Below are positions 1-8,497 of a DNA stretch of 64,000 nucleotides, in pieces. The first letter of the stretch is position 1; each line of letters opens with the position of its first letter. The position numbers and the translations under genes are program-made. This DNA is from Adlercreutzia wanghongyangiae. Lineage in GTDB: Bacteria > Actinomycetota > Coriobacteriia > Coriobacteriales > Eggerthellaceae. The DNA lies in assembly GCF_035989245.1 (NCBI RefSeq), contig NZ_JAYMFF010000015.1, positions 75,657-139,656 on the forward strand, given 5' to 3'. The notes below the pieces were generated by a model. It was not told the DNA's origin, did not search any database, and worked only from the letters and a program-made list of their open reading frames with translations.

Positions 1-2
1 GC

Positions 3-668
3 ATCATTATCAGCAGTGCGGCCGCCTGTTGCATTGTCCTCGCCGGCATCGCCACTGCGGCCTCTCTATCCGCACAGCCAGCGACACCCGTCCACGAAGA
101 CATATCGGCCGGGGCCATTGATACAACCGGCATGTCAGGCACCGATAGCGCGGCCGGGGCCATCAGCGAATCCGAAGTACCCGATGCCGGCACCACAGCA
201 GAATCCAGCAACGAGGCGGAAGGGGTTGCCATTTCCGCAGAGCTGTTCTTTCAGCCCCACCTTACCGAAGAGGGAGGACACAAGCGGTGGTCTGTTGGAA
301 CCATCATGATTGAGCTGCCCGCGAGCACAAGGCAATGGCCTCAACTTGCCGTAGAAGGCGCTCCAAATCTCAAGGTAGAAGAGCCCCGTGGCCCCAAAGA
401 TGCAGCGGACGCGACCCAAATAGTGAGCTACGAGGTTGTCGCAACGGACATCGTGGAATCCTACGTAACAAACAAAGACCATCCCGGCGAACCGCAGCAG
501 GCATTCCTTGAGATGCTGGCATCGGCGATGTTTGAAATCAGAACTACCAACGAATTCGCTCGTCTCACCTGCGATCCAGCCGCTCTTTCCGAGACGGCAG
601 CCGCCCTCGAGGCATCCGACTCCACCGCCGGCAGCAACCGCACCATCCCCCTTGTGCCATCCTCCTAG
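3..668 (+). CDS. C-terminal part of an unknown membrane-linked protein (5' end outside window)
   Basis: The frame is already open at base 3, well before its first ATG at 132, so the true start lies upstream of the window. The visible part opens with a hydrophobic Ala/Ile-rich stretch (bases 3-65) that reads like a membrane anchor or the core of a signal peptide. A low-complexity Ala/Ser/Thr/Asp/Glu linker follows, then a soluble region of about 130 residues (including VSYEVVATDIVESY and FLEMLASAMFEIRT) that ends at TAG 666-668. No catalytic motif or known domain is recognisable. The arrangement suggests one membrane segment followed by an extracytoplasmic domain. Its partner genes are outside the window. 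Confidence 0.6.
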   Translation: MIISSAAACCIVLAGIATAASLSAQPATPVHEDISAGAIDTTGMSGTDSAAGAISESEVPDAGTTAESSNEAEGVAISAELFFQPHLTEEGGHKRWSVGTIMIELPASTRQWPQLAVEGAPNLKVEEPRGPKDAADATQIVSYEVVATDIVESYVTNKDHPGEPQQAFLEMLASAMFEIRTTNEFARLTCDPAALSETAAALEASDSTAGSNRTIPLVPSS

Positions 669-779
669 CATCAATGCAAAAGCGGGGCCGCCCGAAAGCG
701 ATCCCGCTCCGCACCAAACACGCCAGGCGATGCACCCAGGGCGCCCCCTATGAATCCACCAGACTCTCGGCCTCTCAGC

Positions 780-1085
780 CTAGTGCACAGAGGACACGCC
801 CGCATCGCCACACTCATTCGCGGCGGTAGAAACACTCTCTGCAGAATCGTTCCGCTTAGGAATCACAAGCAAGATGATTATGCTCGTAATCGGATCGAGC
901 AACAAGGCCACAGCAAAAAACACCCGAGGAAGAAGCAGGAGATCCTCCTCCCCACTTACCTTGTTTTCAAGAAAGACAACGAGAGCATTCCCCTCTCATG
1001 CTTGAAAGAATACCTGAACTCCCAGACGCCGGCCGCAGCGAAAACCTGCCTCGATTTCCGGTTTTCCACCGTTTGAGGACGGGGA
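780..1085 (-). pseudogene. Possible decayed membrane-protein fragment in the 669-1272 gap
   Basis: The 600-bp gap between the first gene and the solute-binding protein has no convincing intact gene. On the minus strand, bases 995-780 are open for 71 codons and encode a protein-like segment with one clear hydrophobic helix (PRVFFAVALLLDP then TSIIILLVIPKRN) and a short polar tail, ending at a TAG (complement of 780-782). It has no start codon with a ribosome site. Further upstream the protein-like text continues in another frame (AAAGVWEFRYSFKHERG), and one added base at the G-run near 990 would join the two. I read this as a weak trace of a frameshifted gene, not a proven one. Confidence 0.2.
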
Positions 1086-1231
1086 AGCACGGGTGTGCTG
1101 CGGTGTGACCGGTAAAACGCCTGGTCACGGTCTCATAAGAAAGCGCGTTCGCCCGACGAGATGCGAGATACGGTGGAAATCGGGAAATCGAGGCGTTTTT
1201 TGGAAAGCGGAATGCGGGGCGCGGCTTTCCC

Positions 1232-1237
1232 TATAAT
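1232..1237 (+). promoter_or_regulatory. Candidate -10 box for the solute-binding protein gene
   Basis: A perfect TATAAT lies 36 bp upstream of the ATG at 1273, and an AGGAGG ribosome site follows at about 1261. No good -35 element is visible at the expected distance, so an activator or sequence tolerance would be needed. Confidence 0.45.
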
Positions 1238-1272
1238 GAAGCGAAAGTCGCAACGCCCTCAGGAGGATATCC

Positions 1273-2910
1273 ATGCAGCCCACCGCCCGCCCGTCCCTGT
1301 CCCGACGCGCCTTCGTAGCCGGCAGCGCCGCCATCGCCGCGACGCTCGCTCTGGGCGGGTGCGCGCGCGACGAGGCGGGCTCCGCGGCATCCGGCGAGCC
1401 GGAGCCGGGTGCCACGCCGCCCGACAGCGGGGTGGCCGCGGCGCTGACGGCCGTGCTGCCCTACGAGGGCGGCAGCTGCAATCCGGTGGGCGCCTCCTCG
1501 GCACTGTTCATCGCGGCGGGGTGGCACGTGTACGAGGGCCTCTACGAGCTGGATCTGCACACCTACCGCCCGGAGCTGGGGCTGGCCGCCGACATTCCCA
1601 TGCAGGTGTCCGAGCTGGAATACGAGGTGACGCTGCGCGACAACCTGCGCTTCTCCGACGGCTCCGTGCTCACCGTGGAAGACGTGTGCAATGCCTTCCG
1701 CCTGAACATGGAAAGCGACACCTACGGCGCCCTGCTGTCGTTCATCCAGGCGGTGGTCGCCAAAGACGAGCAAACGGTGCGGTTCACCCTCAGCTCGCCT
1801 ATGGGCTCGCTCTTGCGCGAGCGTCTGGCCCTCGTGCGGGTGTTCCCCGCGCACCTCACCCCCGAGGAACTGGAAACCGCGCCCGTGGGCAGCGGCCCGT
1901 GGCGCTACGATGCCATCGACCTCGTGGAAGGCGGGCGCATCACATTCACGCCAAACCCCTACTACGCCGGCGCCTTCCCCGCCACCTGCGAGCGCATGGA
2001 GTGGTCGGTGATCCTGGACGACGAGAAGCGCACCGCCGCCCTCACCGAAAAGCGCGCCCTGTGCATCGAGGCCGCCCCCGAAGTGCTGGCCGACCAGATC
2101 ACCGCCGCGGGCGCCACCATCGAGTACGTACCGGGCTTCGCGGCCCCCTTCCTCATGTTCAACTGCCTGAAAGCGCCCTTCGACGACGTGCGGGTGCGCC
2201 AGGCGCTGCTGTACGCCCTGGACGTGGATTCCCTCATCGCGCAGATCACCGCCGGGCACGCCCGGGCCTGCACGAGCTTGCTGCCCGACTACTTCCGCGG
2301 CTACCACCGCGCCTCCACCGTGTACAGCTACGACAAGGAGAAGGCCCGCGCCCTGCTGACCGATGCGGGGGTAGAAGAGCTGGCCCTCACCCTGCGCTGC
2401 AACGACAACTGGGTAAGCGAACTGGCGGCCGCGCTCGCGGAGGACTGGGCAGCCATCGGCGTGACCGCCGAGGTGGTGCCCTACGACACCGCCGAGCTGT
2501 TCGCCGACATCTCCACCGCACCCGAAGCCGATGCCGTGCTGCCCTTCGATGTGGTGCTGTCGCCGGGCGATCCGTCCTGCTTCGGCAACGACCCCGACTT
2601 GCTCATCAACTGGTGGTACGGCGACAACGTGTGGACGCGCGCCCGCAGCTGTTGGGCCGCCTCAACGCCGTTCGCCACGCTGACGCAGCTGGTGCAGGAT
2701 GCGCGTGTGACCACCGACGAAGCCGAGCAGCAGGAACTGTGGAACCAATGCTTCGACCTCATCGCAGCCGAGGCCCCGCTGTACCCGCTGTTCCACCGCG
2801 AGACGGCCACCGCCTACTACGAGGCGCAGCTTGACGGCTACGATCCCATCTCGGCCACGGGACTGCTGTTCCTGGGCACCACGCCCATGAAGGAAACCGA
2901 CACCCTGTAG
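1273..2910 (+). CDS. ABC transporter substrate-binding lipoprotein, family 5 (peptide/nickel type)
   Basis: This 545-aa protein binds a solute, probably a peptide or nickel-type ligand, outside the membrane and passes it to an ABC importer. The N-terminus carries a twin-arginine motif (LSRRAFVAG) and a lipobox ending in LGGC, so it is predicted to be exported by Tat and lipid-anchored. The mature part matches family 5 periplasmic binding proteins: an N-terminal lobe with VTLRDNLRFSDGSVLTVEDV, a region with VRQALLYALDV typical of the family, and a C-terminal lobe. The length is normal for the family (about 500-550 aa). AGGAGG precedes the ATG at a good distance. No permease or ATPase genes lie beside it, so it may be an orphan that works with a transporter elsewhere. 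The ligand cannot be told from sequence. Confidence 0.85.
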   Translation: MQPTARPSLSRRAFVAGSAAIAATLALGGCARDEAGSAASGEPEPGATPPDSGVAAALTAVLPYEGGSCNPVGASSALFIAAGWHVYEGLYELDLHTYRPELGLAADIPMQVSELEYEVTLRDNLRFSDGSVLTVEDVCNAFRLNMESDTYGALLSFIQAVVAKDEQTVRFTLSSPMGSLLRERLALVRVFPAHLTPEELETAPVGSGPWRYDAIDLVEGGRITFTPNPYYAGAFPATCERMEWSVILDDEKRTAALTEKRALCIEAAPEVLADQITAAGATIEYVPGFAAPFLMFNCLKAPFDDVRVRQALLYALDVDSLIAQITAGHARACTSLLPDYFRGYHRASTVYSYDKEKARALLTDAGVEELALTLRCNDNWVSELAAALAEDWAAIGVTAEVVPYDTAELFADISTAPEADAVLPFDVVLSPGDPSCFGNDPDLLINWWYGDNVWTRARSCWAASTPFATLTQLVQDARVTTDEAEQQELWNQCFDLIAAEAPLYPLFHRETATAYYEAQLDGYDPISATGLLFLGTTPMKETDTL

Positions 2911-2961
2911 GAGCGGCGCAACTCCGGCCGAGGCCCCGCGTTCGGCCGAGGGCGGCGGGGG

Positions 2962-5136
2962 CTACTTCCAGAACAGGAAGGTATCCAGCACGTTCTGGTA
3001 AGCCCAGGGGTACACATCGGCGTACCAACCTGTTTCGGGCACCAAGCACAACAGCGTGCTGTACATCACCGACACGCCCACCAACACCAGAAACACACTG
3101 AGCATCAGCTGGCGCGCCGTGCCCTCGGCAGGCACCTGCTCGTTCACCACGAAGCACAGCAACATGGCGGCGGCCAGGAACATGAAGCTGAAGTCGGCAT
3201 AGTAGCGCTGCAGAATGCCCGCCAGCTCGGCATCGGCCAAAGCCACGATGACGCCCGACGCCAGCAACACCACGATAACGCCCATGATGGTGCGCGTGAA
3301 GCGCTGACGGGCGCGCATGCCCAGAATGCGGCGCGAGAACGCGATGATCCACAGAATGGGCAGGCAGGCGAAGATGCCGCCGAAGGTGACCTCCTTGATG
3401 GTCTGCCCCATGTAGGTGGTGTCGAAGGGTGCCGGCTGCAAAAACGGGAACACGCCCGTCATGCACGGCGGCTGCAGGAAATAGGCGAAGAACGCCGGTG
3501 CCAGGCGCCCCACGTTCATACCGCGCTTGGTCATATCGTTCACCGTAAGGTTGTAGTTGGCGCCGAAGTCGGTAAGCGAGCCGAACCGCGCGTAGTTGTA
3601 GGCCATGATACCGGCAGCTACCAGCACATAGGGAGCCGCCAGGCAGGCGAACTCCCGCACGCCCGCCGCCGTGAGCAGGCGGCGCTCGGTGATGTAGGTG
3701 CGCCAGAACAGCGGGAAGGCCAAAAGCGACAGCACCAGCAACTGCGGACGGCAGCCGGCCACGAGCGCCATGCACAGCGAGCCCGCGAACAGCCACGCGC
3801 AACGGTGGCTCGACAGGCGCGAGCGCGTCCAGCAGTACAGGCCCCACACCGAGAAGGCCAGGCCGCACATAATGGGCAGCGAATAGAACGTGGGGAACTT
3901 CACCAGATACAAGATGCCGCTGCAGGCCACCAAGGGTATCTGCAGCAGCAGATACACACCCAGGCTGACGGCGCGGAAGTGATAGCGCGCGAAGCGATCG
4001 AGCAAGGCCGTGGCCCCCAGCACGAAGGCGATGGCCATGATCAGCACGCCGATGGCCGTGGGAAAGTTCGCGCCCGTGAGCAAATAGAAGGGCAGGTAGA
4101 ACAGCAGCACCGGCACCACGCCGAAGTACACATAGTAGCGTCCGTCGTAGTAAGCCACATCGAACAGGTACTTCTCCCCCGTTTCCTTCTGCAGCTCATC
4201 GCGGGCGCCCTTGTCGTAGGGATCGCTCATGTCCTGCAGCCACTGGGGCGGCTCCTCTTCCAGATACAGCTTGCCCTCGGCCATCGACCGGGCCAGCTCG
4301 GCATATTGCTGGGCGTTGTCGCCGCCCACCTCGAAGGTGTTCACCAGCGAGGTGCCATCCCACGAACCGTAGTTGTAGGACGCCGTGGCCACCCCCACCA
4401 GATTCGACCCGAACAGCAGGAAGCTCGTAAGCAGCACCACCTCCACGGCCACGGCGCATACGATGCCCACCTTCGACTTGCGGGGATTCTCCACGATGCG
4501 GATGCGGTAGATGGCCGATTTCGGCCGGAAGGCGTAACCTAAAAGCATGATGCCCAGCACCGTGCCGAAGCGCAGCAAGCTGAACTCGAAGGGGCGGTGC
4601 GCGTTCAAGTAGATGCCGTCAAGCATAATGGGATACGACACATCGTCGCCCACCACCTCGATGCGCAGATTCTCCACGAGGCCCGCCGTCTGCAGGTTGA
4701 TGTACTTCGTGCGCTCGCCATGAGTGGATACATCCACCAGCGGCACCCCCACCGTATACTCGGTGGAATCGAAGTAGGTCTGGTGCGCCGCATCGGTGAA
4801 CTGGATTTTCAGCGTCACGTTCTGAGCCGGCTGATCTGCGGCGAAGTCCACCTTGATGTTGTGGATCTCGGTATTCAGGTGGGAGAACTCCAGCACATGG
4901 TCGATGGAGGTGAGCGGATAGGCCCCGTCCTCCGCCGGCATATCCAGGCGGTTCTCGAGATTGATGGTCTGGTATCCCGCCGATGCGAAGAAGTTGTAGT
5001 TGAACACGAACACTTCCAGCAAGGCGGCCACCAGCACCAGCAGGGCCACCACCCGCGCCACCCGCAGCAGGGTGCCGCGGTACACCAGCATGAAATGCTC
5101 GAAGGTATAGGCTATGTTCTCGCGCACGGTGGGCAT
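2962..5136 (-). CDS. Large polytopic membrane protein, GT-C glycosyltransferase-like
   Basis: The product is about 724 aa. It has one N-terminal membrane helix (VARVVALLVLVAALLEVFVF), then an extracytoplasmic beta-rich domain of about 150 residues. Some ten further hydrophobic segments follow, with a hydrophilic loop containing DVAYYDGRYYVYFGVVPVLL. That loop and the overall topology recall membrane glycosyltransferases of the GT-C type and related uncharacterised actinobacterial proteins. No DxD-type catalytic motif can be assigned with certainty. I chose the ATG at 5136 because a TATAAT box ends only 6 bp upstream of it. An ATG at 5175 would add 13 residues. It is monocistronic and converges with the solute-binding protein gene. 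The substrate is unknown; cell-surface glycan or lipid-linked sugar work is an inference. Confidence 0.6.
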   Translation of the reverse strand: MPTVRENIAYTFEHFMLVYRGTLLRVARVVALLVLVAALLEVFVFNYNFFASAGYQTINLENRLDMPAEDGAYPLTSIDHVLEFSHLNTEIHNIKVDFAADQPAQNVTLKIQFTDAAHQTYFDSTEYTVGVPLVDVSTHGERTKYINLQTAGLVENLRIEVVGDDVSYPIMLDGIYLNAHRPFEFSLLRFGTVLGIMLLGYAFRPKSAIYRIRIVENPRKSKVGIVCAVAVEVVLLTSFLLFGSNLVGVATASYNYGSWDGTSLVNTFEVGGDNAQQYAELARSMAEGKLYLEEEPPQWLQDMSDPYDKGARDELQKETGEKYLFDVAYYDGRYYVYFGVVPVLLFYLPFYLLTGANFPTAIGVLIMAIAFVLGATALLDRFARYHFRAVSLGVYLLLQIPLVACSGILYLVKFPTFYSLPIMCGLAFSVWGLYCWTRSRLSSHRCAWLFAGSLCMALVAGCRPQLLVLSLLAFPLFWRTYITERRLLTAAGVREFACLAAPYVLVAAGIMAYNYARFGSLTDFGANYNLTVNDMTKRGMNVGRLAPAFFAYFLQPPCMTGVFPFLQPAPFDTTYMGQTIKEVTFGGIFACLPILWIIAFSRRILGMRARQRFTRTIMGVIVVLLASGVIVALADAELAGILQRYYADFSFMFLAAAMLLCFVVNEQVPAEGTARQLMLSVFLVLVGVSVMYSTLLCLVPETGWYADVYPWAYQNVLDTFLFWK

Positions 5137-5142
5137 GAGGAG

Positions 5143-5148
5143 AATTAT
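5143..5148 (-). promoter_or_regulatory. Perfect -10 box abutting the start codon (possible leaderless transcript)
   Basis: Read on the minus strand, TATAAT is followed by only six bases before ATG at 5136. If it is used, transcription would begin at about the first base of the start codon, leaving no room for a ribosome site. None is visible. The -35 region is weak (TTCTGC at 17 bp). Confidence 0.35.
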
Positions 5149-5233
5149 ACCGTAGGGAATTACGCCGCAGAACATTATTCCGCCAGAGCGAATTTCAATC
5201 TGCCCCGAAAGCGAAAACGGTCATACCCCGATC

Positions 5234-5311
5234 GTAGGGGCGGCCTTTAGACCGCCCGATTAAGTGGAAATGGACCGCATGAAAAAGGGGCGGCTCAAGC
5301 CGCCCCCTACG
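5234..5311. repeat. Pair of REP-like palindromes in opposite orientations
   Basis: Bases 5234-5258 (minus sense) and 5287-5311 (plus sense) are two copies of a short palindrome of the form GGGCGG-CTNAAG-CCGCCCCTAC. They fill the gap between the membrane-protein gene and adk and could form hairpins that end transcription of adk. The same family recurs near 26.8, 33.6, 41.4, 57.8 and 63.7 kb. Confidence 0.75.
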
Positions 5312-5369
5312 GGCTCCAATGCATGAACCCCATCACGCGCCCCGGAATGGCGCGCAAAGCGCCTTGGGA

Positions 5370-5999
5370 TTACAGCTTCAACGCTTCCTTCACGTCGGCG
5401 TACACCACTTCCGGATCGCGATCACCGTCGATGGTGACCAGCAGCTCGCAACCGCGATAGTAGTCGATCAACGGACTGGTGGACGTCTCGTACACATCGA
5501 GGCGGTTGCGCACGGTGGCCTCGTTGTCATCGTCGCGCTGGTACATCTCGCCACCGCACTTCGGGCAGGTGTCGCCGTCGGCGGCGCTGCCGATGTAGCC
5601 GCAAGCGCGGCACATGCGACGCGACGTGAGACGGCCCACGATCACCTCGGGATCCACATCGATGAGCAGAGCGGCATCCAGCGGGCGACCCAGCTTGGAA
5701 AGCTCGGCATCCAGCGCCACGGCCTGGGCCGAGGTGCGGGGGAAGCCGTCCAGGATGAAGCCGTTCGCGGTGTCGCCGTCCTGCAGGCGCTCGGTCACCA
5801 GACCAATGATCACATCGTCGGGCACCAGATCGCCGGCATCCATATAGGACTTGGCCTTCAGCCCCAGATCGGTACCGGCAGCCACGGCAGCGCGCAGCAT
5901 ATCGCCTGTGGAGATGTGGGGCAAGCTGAACTCCTGCACCAGCTTAGCCGCCTGGGTACCCTTGCCAGCACCGGGAGCTCCCAGAAGCACGATGTTCAT
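5370..5999 (-). CDS. adk: Adenylate kinase
   Basis: This enzyme catalyses ATP + AMP to 2 ADP in the cytoplasm. The 209-aa protein has the P-loop GAPGAGKGT at its N-terminus, the AMP-binding segment STGDMLR, the GFPRT motif, and a long LID domain. The LID carries CRAC and CPKC cysteine pairs that would bind a structural zinc, as in many Gram-positive adenylate kinases. The ATG at 5999 is preceded by AAAGGAAA; an in-frame ATG at 6014 lies on the ribosome site itself and is unlikely. It follows secY as in the classical spc operon but is separated from it by a terminator and has its own likely promoter. map, infA, rpmJ and rpsM do not follow it. Confidence 0.97.
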   Translation of the reverse strand: MNIVLLGAPGAGKGTQAAKLVQEFSLPHISTGDMLRAAVAAGTDLGLKAKSYMDAGDLVPDDVIIGLVTERLQDGDTANGFILDGFPRTSAQAVALDAELSKLGRPLDAALLIDVDPEVIVGRLTSRRMCRACGYIGSAADGDTCPKCGGEMYQRDDDNEATVRNRLDVYETSTSPLIDYYRGCELLVTIDGDRDPEVVYADVKEALKL

Positions 6000-6040
6000 G
6001 TTGTTTCCTTTCAAAGATACTCGCTCTCGTCGATGGGGTC

Positions 6041-6046
6041 ATTGTA
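6041..6046 (-). promoter_or_regulatory. Candidate extended -10 promoter element for adk
   Basis: On the minus strand the sequence reads TTTGCTACAAT, an extended -10 (TGN plus TACAAT) about 40 bp upstream of the adk start and downstream of the secY terminator. It would give adk its own transcript. Confidence 0.45.
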
Positions 6047-6152
6047 GCAAACCAGCCCAAGACCCGCCGAGGATTTCAAGAGAACGGCGCACTCGTGGCG
6101 GAACGGGGACGCATTACGATCCCCTCCCGCAGCACTTCAACGCCTTACAAGC

Positions 6153-6180
6153 AAAAAGGGGCGGGATTGCTCCCGCCCCT
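6153..6180 (-). terminator. Rho-independent terminator after secY
   Basis: On the minus strand a 9-bp perfect GC stem (GGGGCGGGA / TCCCGCCCC, 4-nt loop) is followed by TTTTT. It lies 25 bp past the secY stop and ends the ribosomal operon before adk. Confidence 0.9.
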
Positions 6181-6204
6181 TCGACATGCGCCGAATGCAC
6201 TTCC

Positions 6205-7485
6205 CTACTTGAAGAAGCCTTCGTAGTTGTACATCTTCAACTGGCTCTCGATCTTGCTCATGGTGTCGAGGGCAACGCCGATCATAATGAGAATGGACGT
6301 GCCGCCGAACGCCTGAATAAGCTGATTGCCCGTAAAGAAGAAGATGATCGTGGGCACCACGGCGATCAGTGCAATGAAGATGCCACCAGGCAGTGTCACG
6401 CGGTTGATCACGTTCTTGATGTACTGCACCGTAGCCGTGCCCGGACGCACGCCCGGAATGAAGCCGCCCTGCTTGCGGATGTTGTCCGCCGTCTCCTCGG
6501 GATTGAACACCATGGAGGTGTAGAAATACGCGAAGAACACGATGAGCAGGATGGTGAGCACCCAGTTCAGCCAACCGGTGGAGCACCAATCGGCGAACGT
6601 GGTCAGCCAGCCCACATTGAAGATGGCGGCCAGCTGAGCCGGGAAGTAAATGATGCAGCTCGCGAAGATGATCGGGATAACGCCCGCGGCGTTCACCTTC
6701 AGCGGGATGTAGGTGGACTGGCCACCCATCATCTTACGACCCTGCACGCGCTTGGCGTAGTTCACCGGAATGCGGCGCTGGGCGCGTTCCACGAAGATGA
6801 TCAGCGGGATGCACACCAGCACCACCGCCAAAATCACGAGGGTCAGCGCGATGCCCGTACCCAGGTCGCTCGTCAGCGTGGCCGACGAGAAGATAGCGGA
6901 CGGCACACGCGACACGATGCTCACGAAGATGATGAGCGACATGCCGTTGCCGATGCCGCGCTGGGTGATGAGCTCGCCCATCCACATGATGAAGGCAGTG
7001 CCGGCCACCAGCGTGAACACGATGATGGCGTCGGTCAGAAGCTCGGGCACCTCGGTGGAGAACTGCACACCGTAAGCCGGCGACTTGAACAGCAGCAGGT
7101 AGCCGATGGCGTTGATGAGGCCGAGGCCCAACGTCAGGTAGCGGGTCACCTGGGTGATCTTGCGACGGCCGGTGTCGCCTTCGCGCGCCCAGCGTCCCAC
7201 GGCGGGAATAACGCCCTGCATCAGCTGCATGATAATGGATGCCGTGATGTAGGGCATGATGCCCAGCGAGAACACCGAGAAATTCGAAAGCGCGCCGCCC
7301 GTGAACAAGTCCAGCATGGTCATGGCCACACCGGTGTCTTGGAAGGCCGAGGCAAACTCATGGAAGGGAATGCCCGGCACCGGCACGTAGGCACCGAAGC
7401 GGTACAGCGCAAGAATAGCCAGCGTGAAGAGGATCTTCTTGCGCAGCTCCGGAACCTTGAATGCGTCAAGAATTGACCTTAGCAA
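6205..7485 (-). CDS. secY: Protein translocase subunit SecY
   Basis: SecY is the central channel of the Sec translocon in the cytoplasmic membrane. The 426-aa length is typical. About ten membrane helices are visible, the first within KILFTLAILALYRFGAYVPV and the plug/second-helix region around LDLFTGGALSNFSVFSLGIM. The conserved cytoplasmic loops include RWAREGDTGRRKI and the C-terminal KQGGFIPGVRPG segment. The start overlaps the end of rplO by 7 nt, suggesting translational coupling in the classical rplO-secY order. A strong terminator lies just downstream. Confidence 0.98.
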   Translation of the reverse strand: MLRSILDAFKVPELRKKILFTLAILALYRFGAYVPVPGIPFHEFASAFQDTGVAMTMLDLFTGGALSNFSVFSLGIMPYITASIIMQLMQGVIPAVGRWAREGDTGRRKITQVTRYLTLGLGLINAIGYLLLFKSPAYGVQFSTEVPELLTDAIIVFTLVAGTAFIMWMGELITQRGIGNGMSLIIFVSIVSRVPSAIFSSATLTSDLGTGIALTLVILAVVLVCIPLIIFVERAQRRIPVNYAKRVQGRKMMGGQSTYIPLKVNAAGVIPIIFASCIIYFPAQLAAIFNVGWLTTFADWCSTGWLNWVLTILLIVFFAYFYTSMVFNPEETADNIRKQGGFIPGVRPGTATVQYIKNVINRVTLPGGIFIALIAVVPTIIFFFTGNQLIQAFGGTSILIMIGVALDTMSKIESQLKMYNYEGFFK

Positions 7486-7928
7486 GGCTCTTCGACCTTT
7501 CCTCCGGCCGCCTCGATCTTCGCCTTGGCGGAAGCGGACACCTTGTCGACGCGCACCGTGAGGGCCTTGGTGATCTCACCGTCGCCCAGCACCTTCACCA
7601 GGGCGTCGGCATGCTTGATGATGCCCTTGGCCTTCAGGGAATCGCCGTCCACCACGTCGCCGGCCTCGAACTTGGCCTCGAGACGGCTCACGTTCACCGG
7701 CAGGTACTCGACGCGGTTGATGTTGCGGAAGCCGGGCAGCTTCGGCAGACGACGGGCCAGCGGAGTCTGGCCGCCCTCGAAGCCGGCGCCCTTGCCGCCA
7801 CCGGCACGGGACTTCTGGCCGTTCATGCCGCGACCGGCGGTCTTGCCGGTACCGGAGGCGGGGCCGCGACCCACGCGCTTGCGGTTCTTCGTGGAGCCCT
7901 CAGCGGGGCGCAGATCCTTGAGTTCCAT
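7479..7928 (-). CDS. rplO: 50S ribosomal protein L15
   Basis: This 149-aa large-subunit protein has the typical Gly/Lys-rich N-terminus (KRVGRGPASGTGKTAGRGM), with glycine-rich loops that thread into 23S rRNA, followed by a compact C-terminal domain. It is translationally coupled to secY. Unlike most of the operon, it is separated from the preceding rpmD gene by 377 bp of hairpin-rich DNA, so its expression could be set separately. Confidence 0.97.
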   Translation of the reverse strand: MELKDLRPAEGSTKNRKRVGRGPASGTGKTAGRGMNGQKSRAGGGKGAGFEGGQTPLARRLPKLPGFRNINRVEYLPVNVSRLEAKFEAGDVVDGDSLKAKGIIKHADALVKVLGDGEITKALTVRVDKVSASAKAKIEAAGGKVEEPC

Positions 7929-8111
7929 GTACGTAAATCTCCTTTTCGCTCTCTGACCGGCGCTTTTTCTTCTCGCCAGCCAGTGCTAGCAGCTCGCCGC
8001 TAGCAACTACCTTCTATCATGGCAACGGCGCGAACCCCACGGTCCACGCCGATTGTCATCCTAATTCCTCTTTATCTTTTTACCCCAGGTGGGGAAAAGA
8101 CAGCGAGGGTT

Positions 8112-8325
8112 CGACAGGTGCCTGCAATTGGCCCGCCTTTGGGCCAAGCGGCCTTCGTGCCGCGCCGCGCCCCGAACAGTCAACAATCCAGCGGATTGTT
8201 GAGCACTGCCTAGGCGCCCGAGAGGGCGCGTTCTGAGCAGCGCAGCTGATCAGAACTGCCAGGTGCCTGTCGGAGCCGCAGCGGAGGCTCCGAAGTGGGA
8301 GAAATTTAAATTTCTTCCACTTCAA
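8112..8325 (-). repeat. Array of consecutive hairpins flanked by an inverted repeat, between rpmD and rplO
   Basis: This gap inside the ribosomal operon has no gene but dense structure. Perfect stems lie at 8128-8134/8141-8147, 8181-8189/8193-8201 (9 bp, 3-nt loop), 8214-8219/8224-8229 (GAGA-type loop), 8230-8236/8250-8256 and 8271-8277/8286-8292. A last stem-loop around the rpmD stop, 8294-8325, contains the palindrome AGAAATTTAAATTTCT. Four of the five inner stems lie between inverted copies of CGACAGGTGCCTG (8112-8124 and 8260-8272). No T-run follows any stem. It could be an inserted palindromic element, an RNA processing site or a regulatory RNA. Bases 7929-8111 hold only the rplO ribosome site and nothing else I can name. 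Confidence 0.6.
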
Positions 8326-8497
8326 TCAGATGTTTGACGGTAAAGATCATACCGCGCACGCTCTCGTTGTCCACCTGCTCGACGCTGTCGCCAATGCGAT
8401 GCAGGCCCAGGGCGCGCAGGGTGCGACCCTGATTCGGCTTGCGGCCGATGGGGCTCTTCACCTGGGTGAGGCGCAGGGTCTTCTTAGTCTCAGCCAT
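8306..8497 (-). CDS. rpmD: 50S ribosomal protein L30
   Basis: A small 63-aa large-subunit protein with the signature of L30: RLTQVKSPIGRKPNQ followed by LRALGLHRIGDSV. Its start overlaps the rpsE stop by one base. The stop codon lies inside a stem-loop that opens the hairpin array downstream. Confidence 0.95.
   Translation of the reverse strand: MAETKKTLRLTQVKSPIGRKPNQGRTLRALGLHRIGDSVEQVDNESVRGMIFTVKHLIEVEEI

Noticed and set aside
750..1076. A 108-codon plus-strand frame starting at an ATG
   Set aside because: Its composition is rich in Arg, Lys and His with no domain, no ribosome site and no conserved look. The opposite strand is more protein-like.
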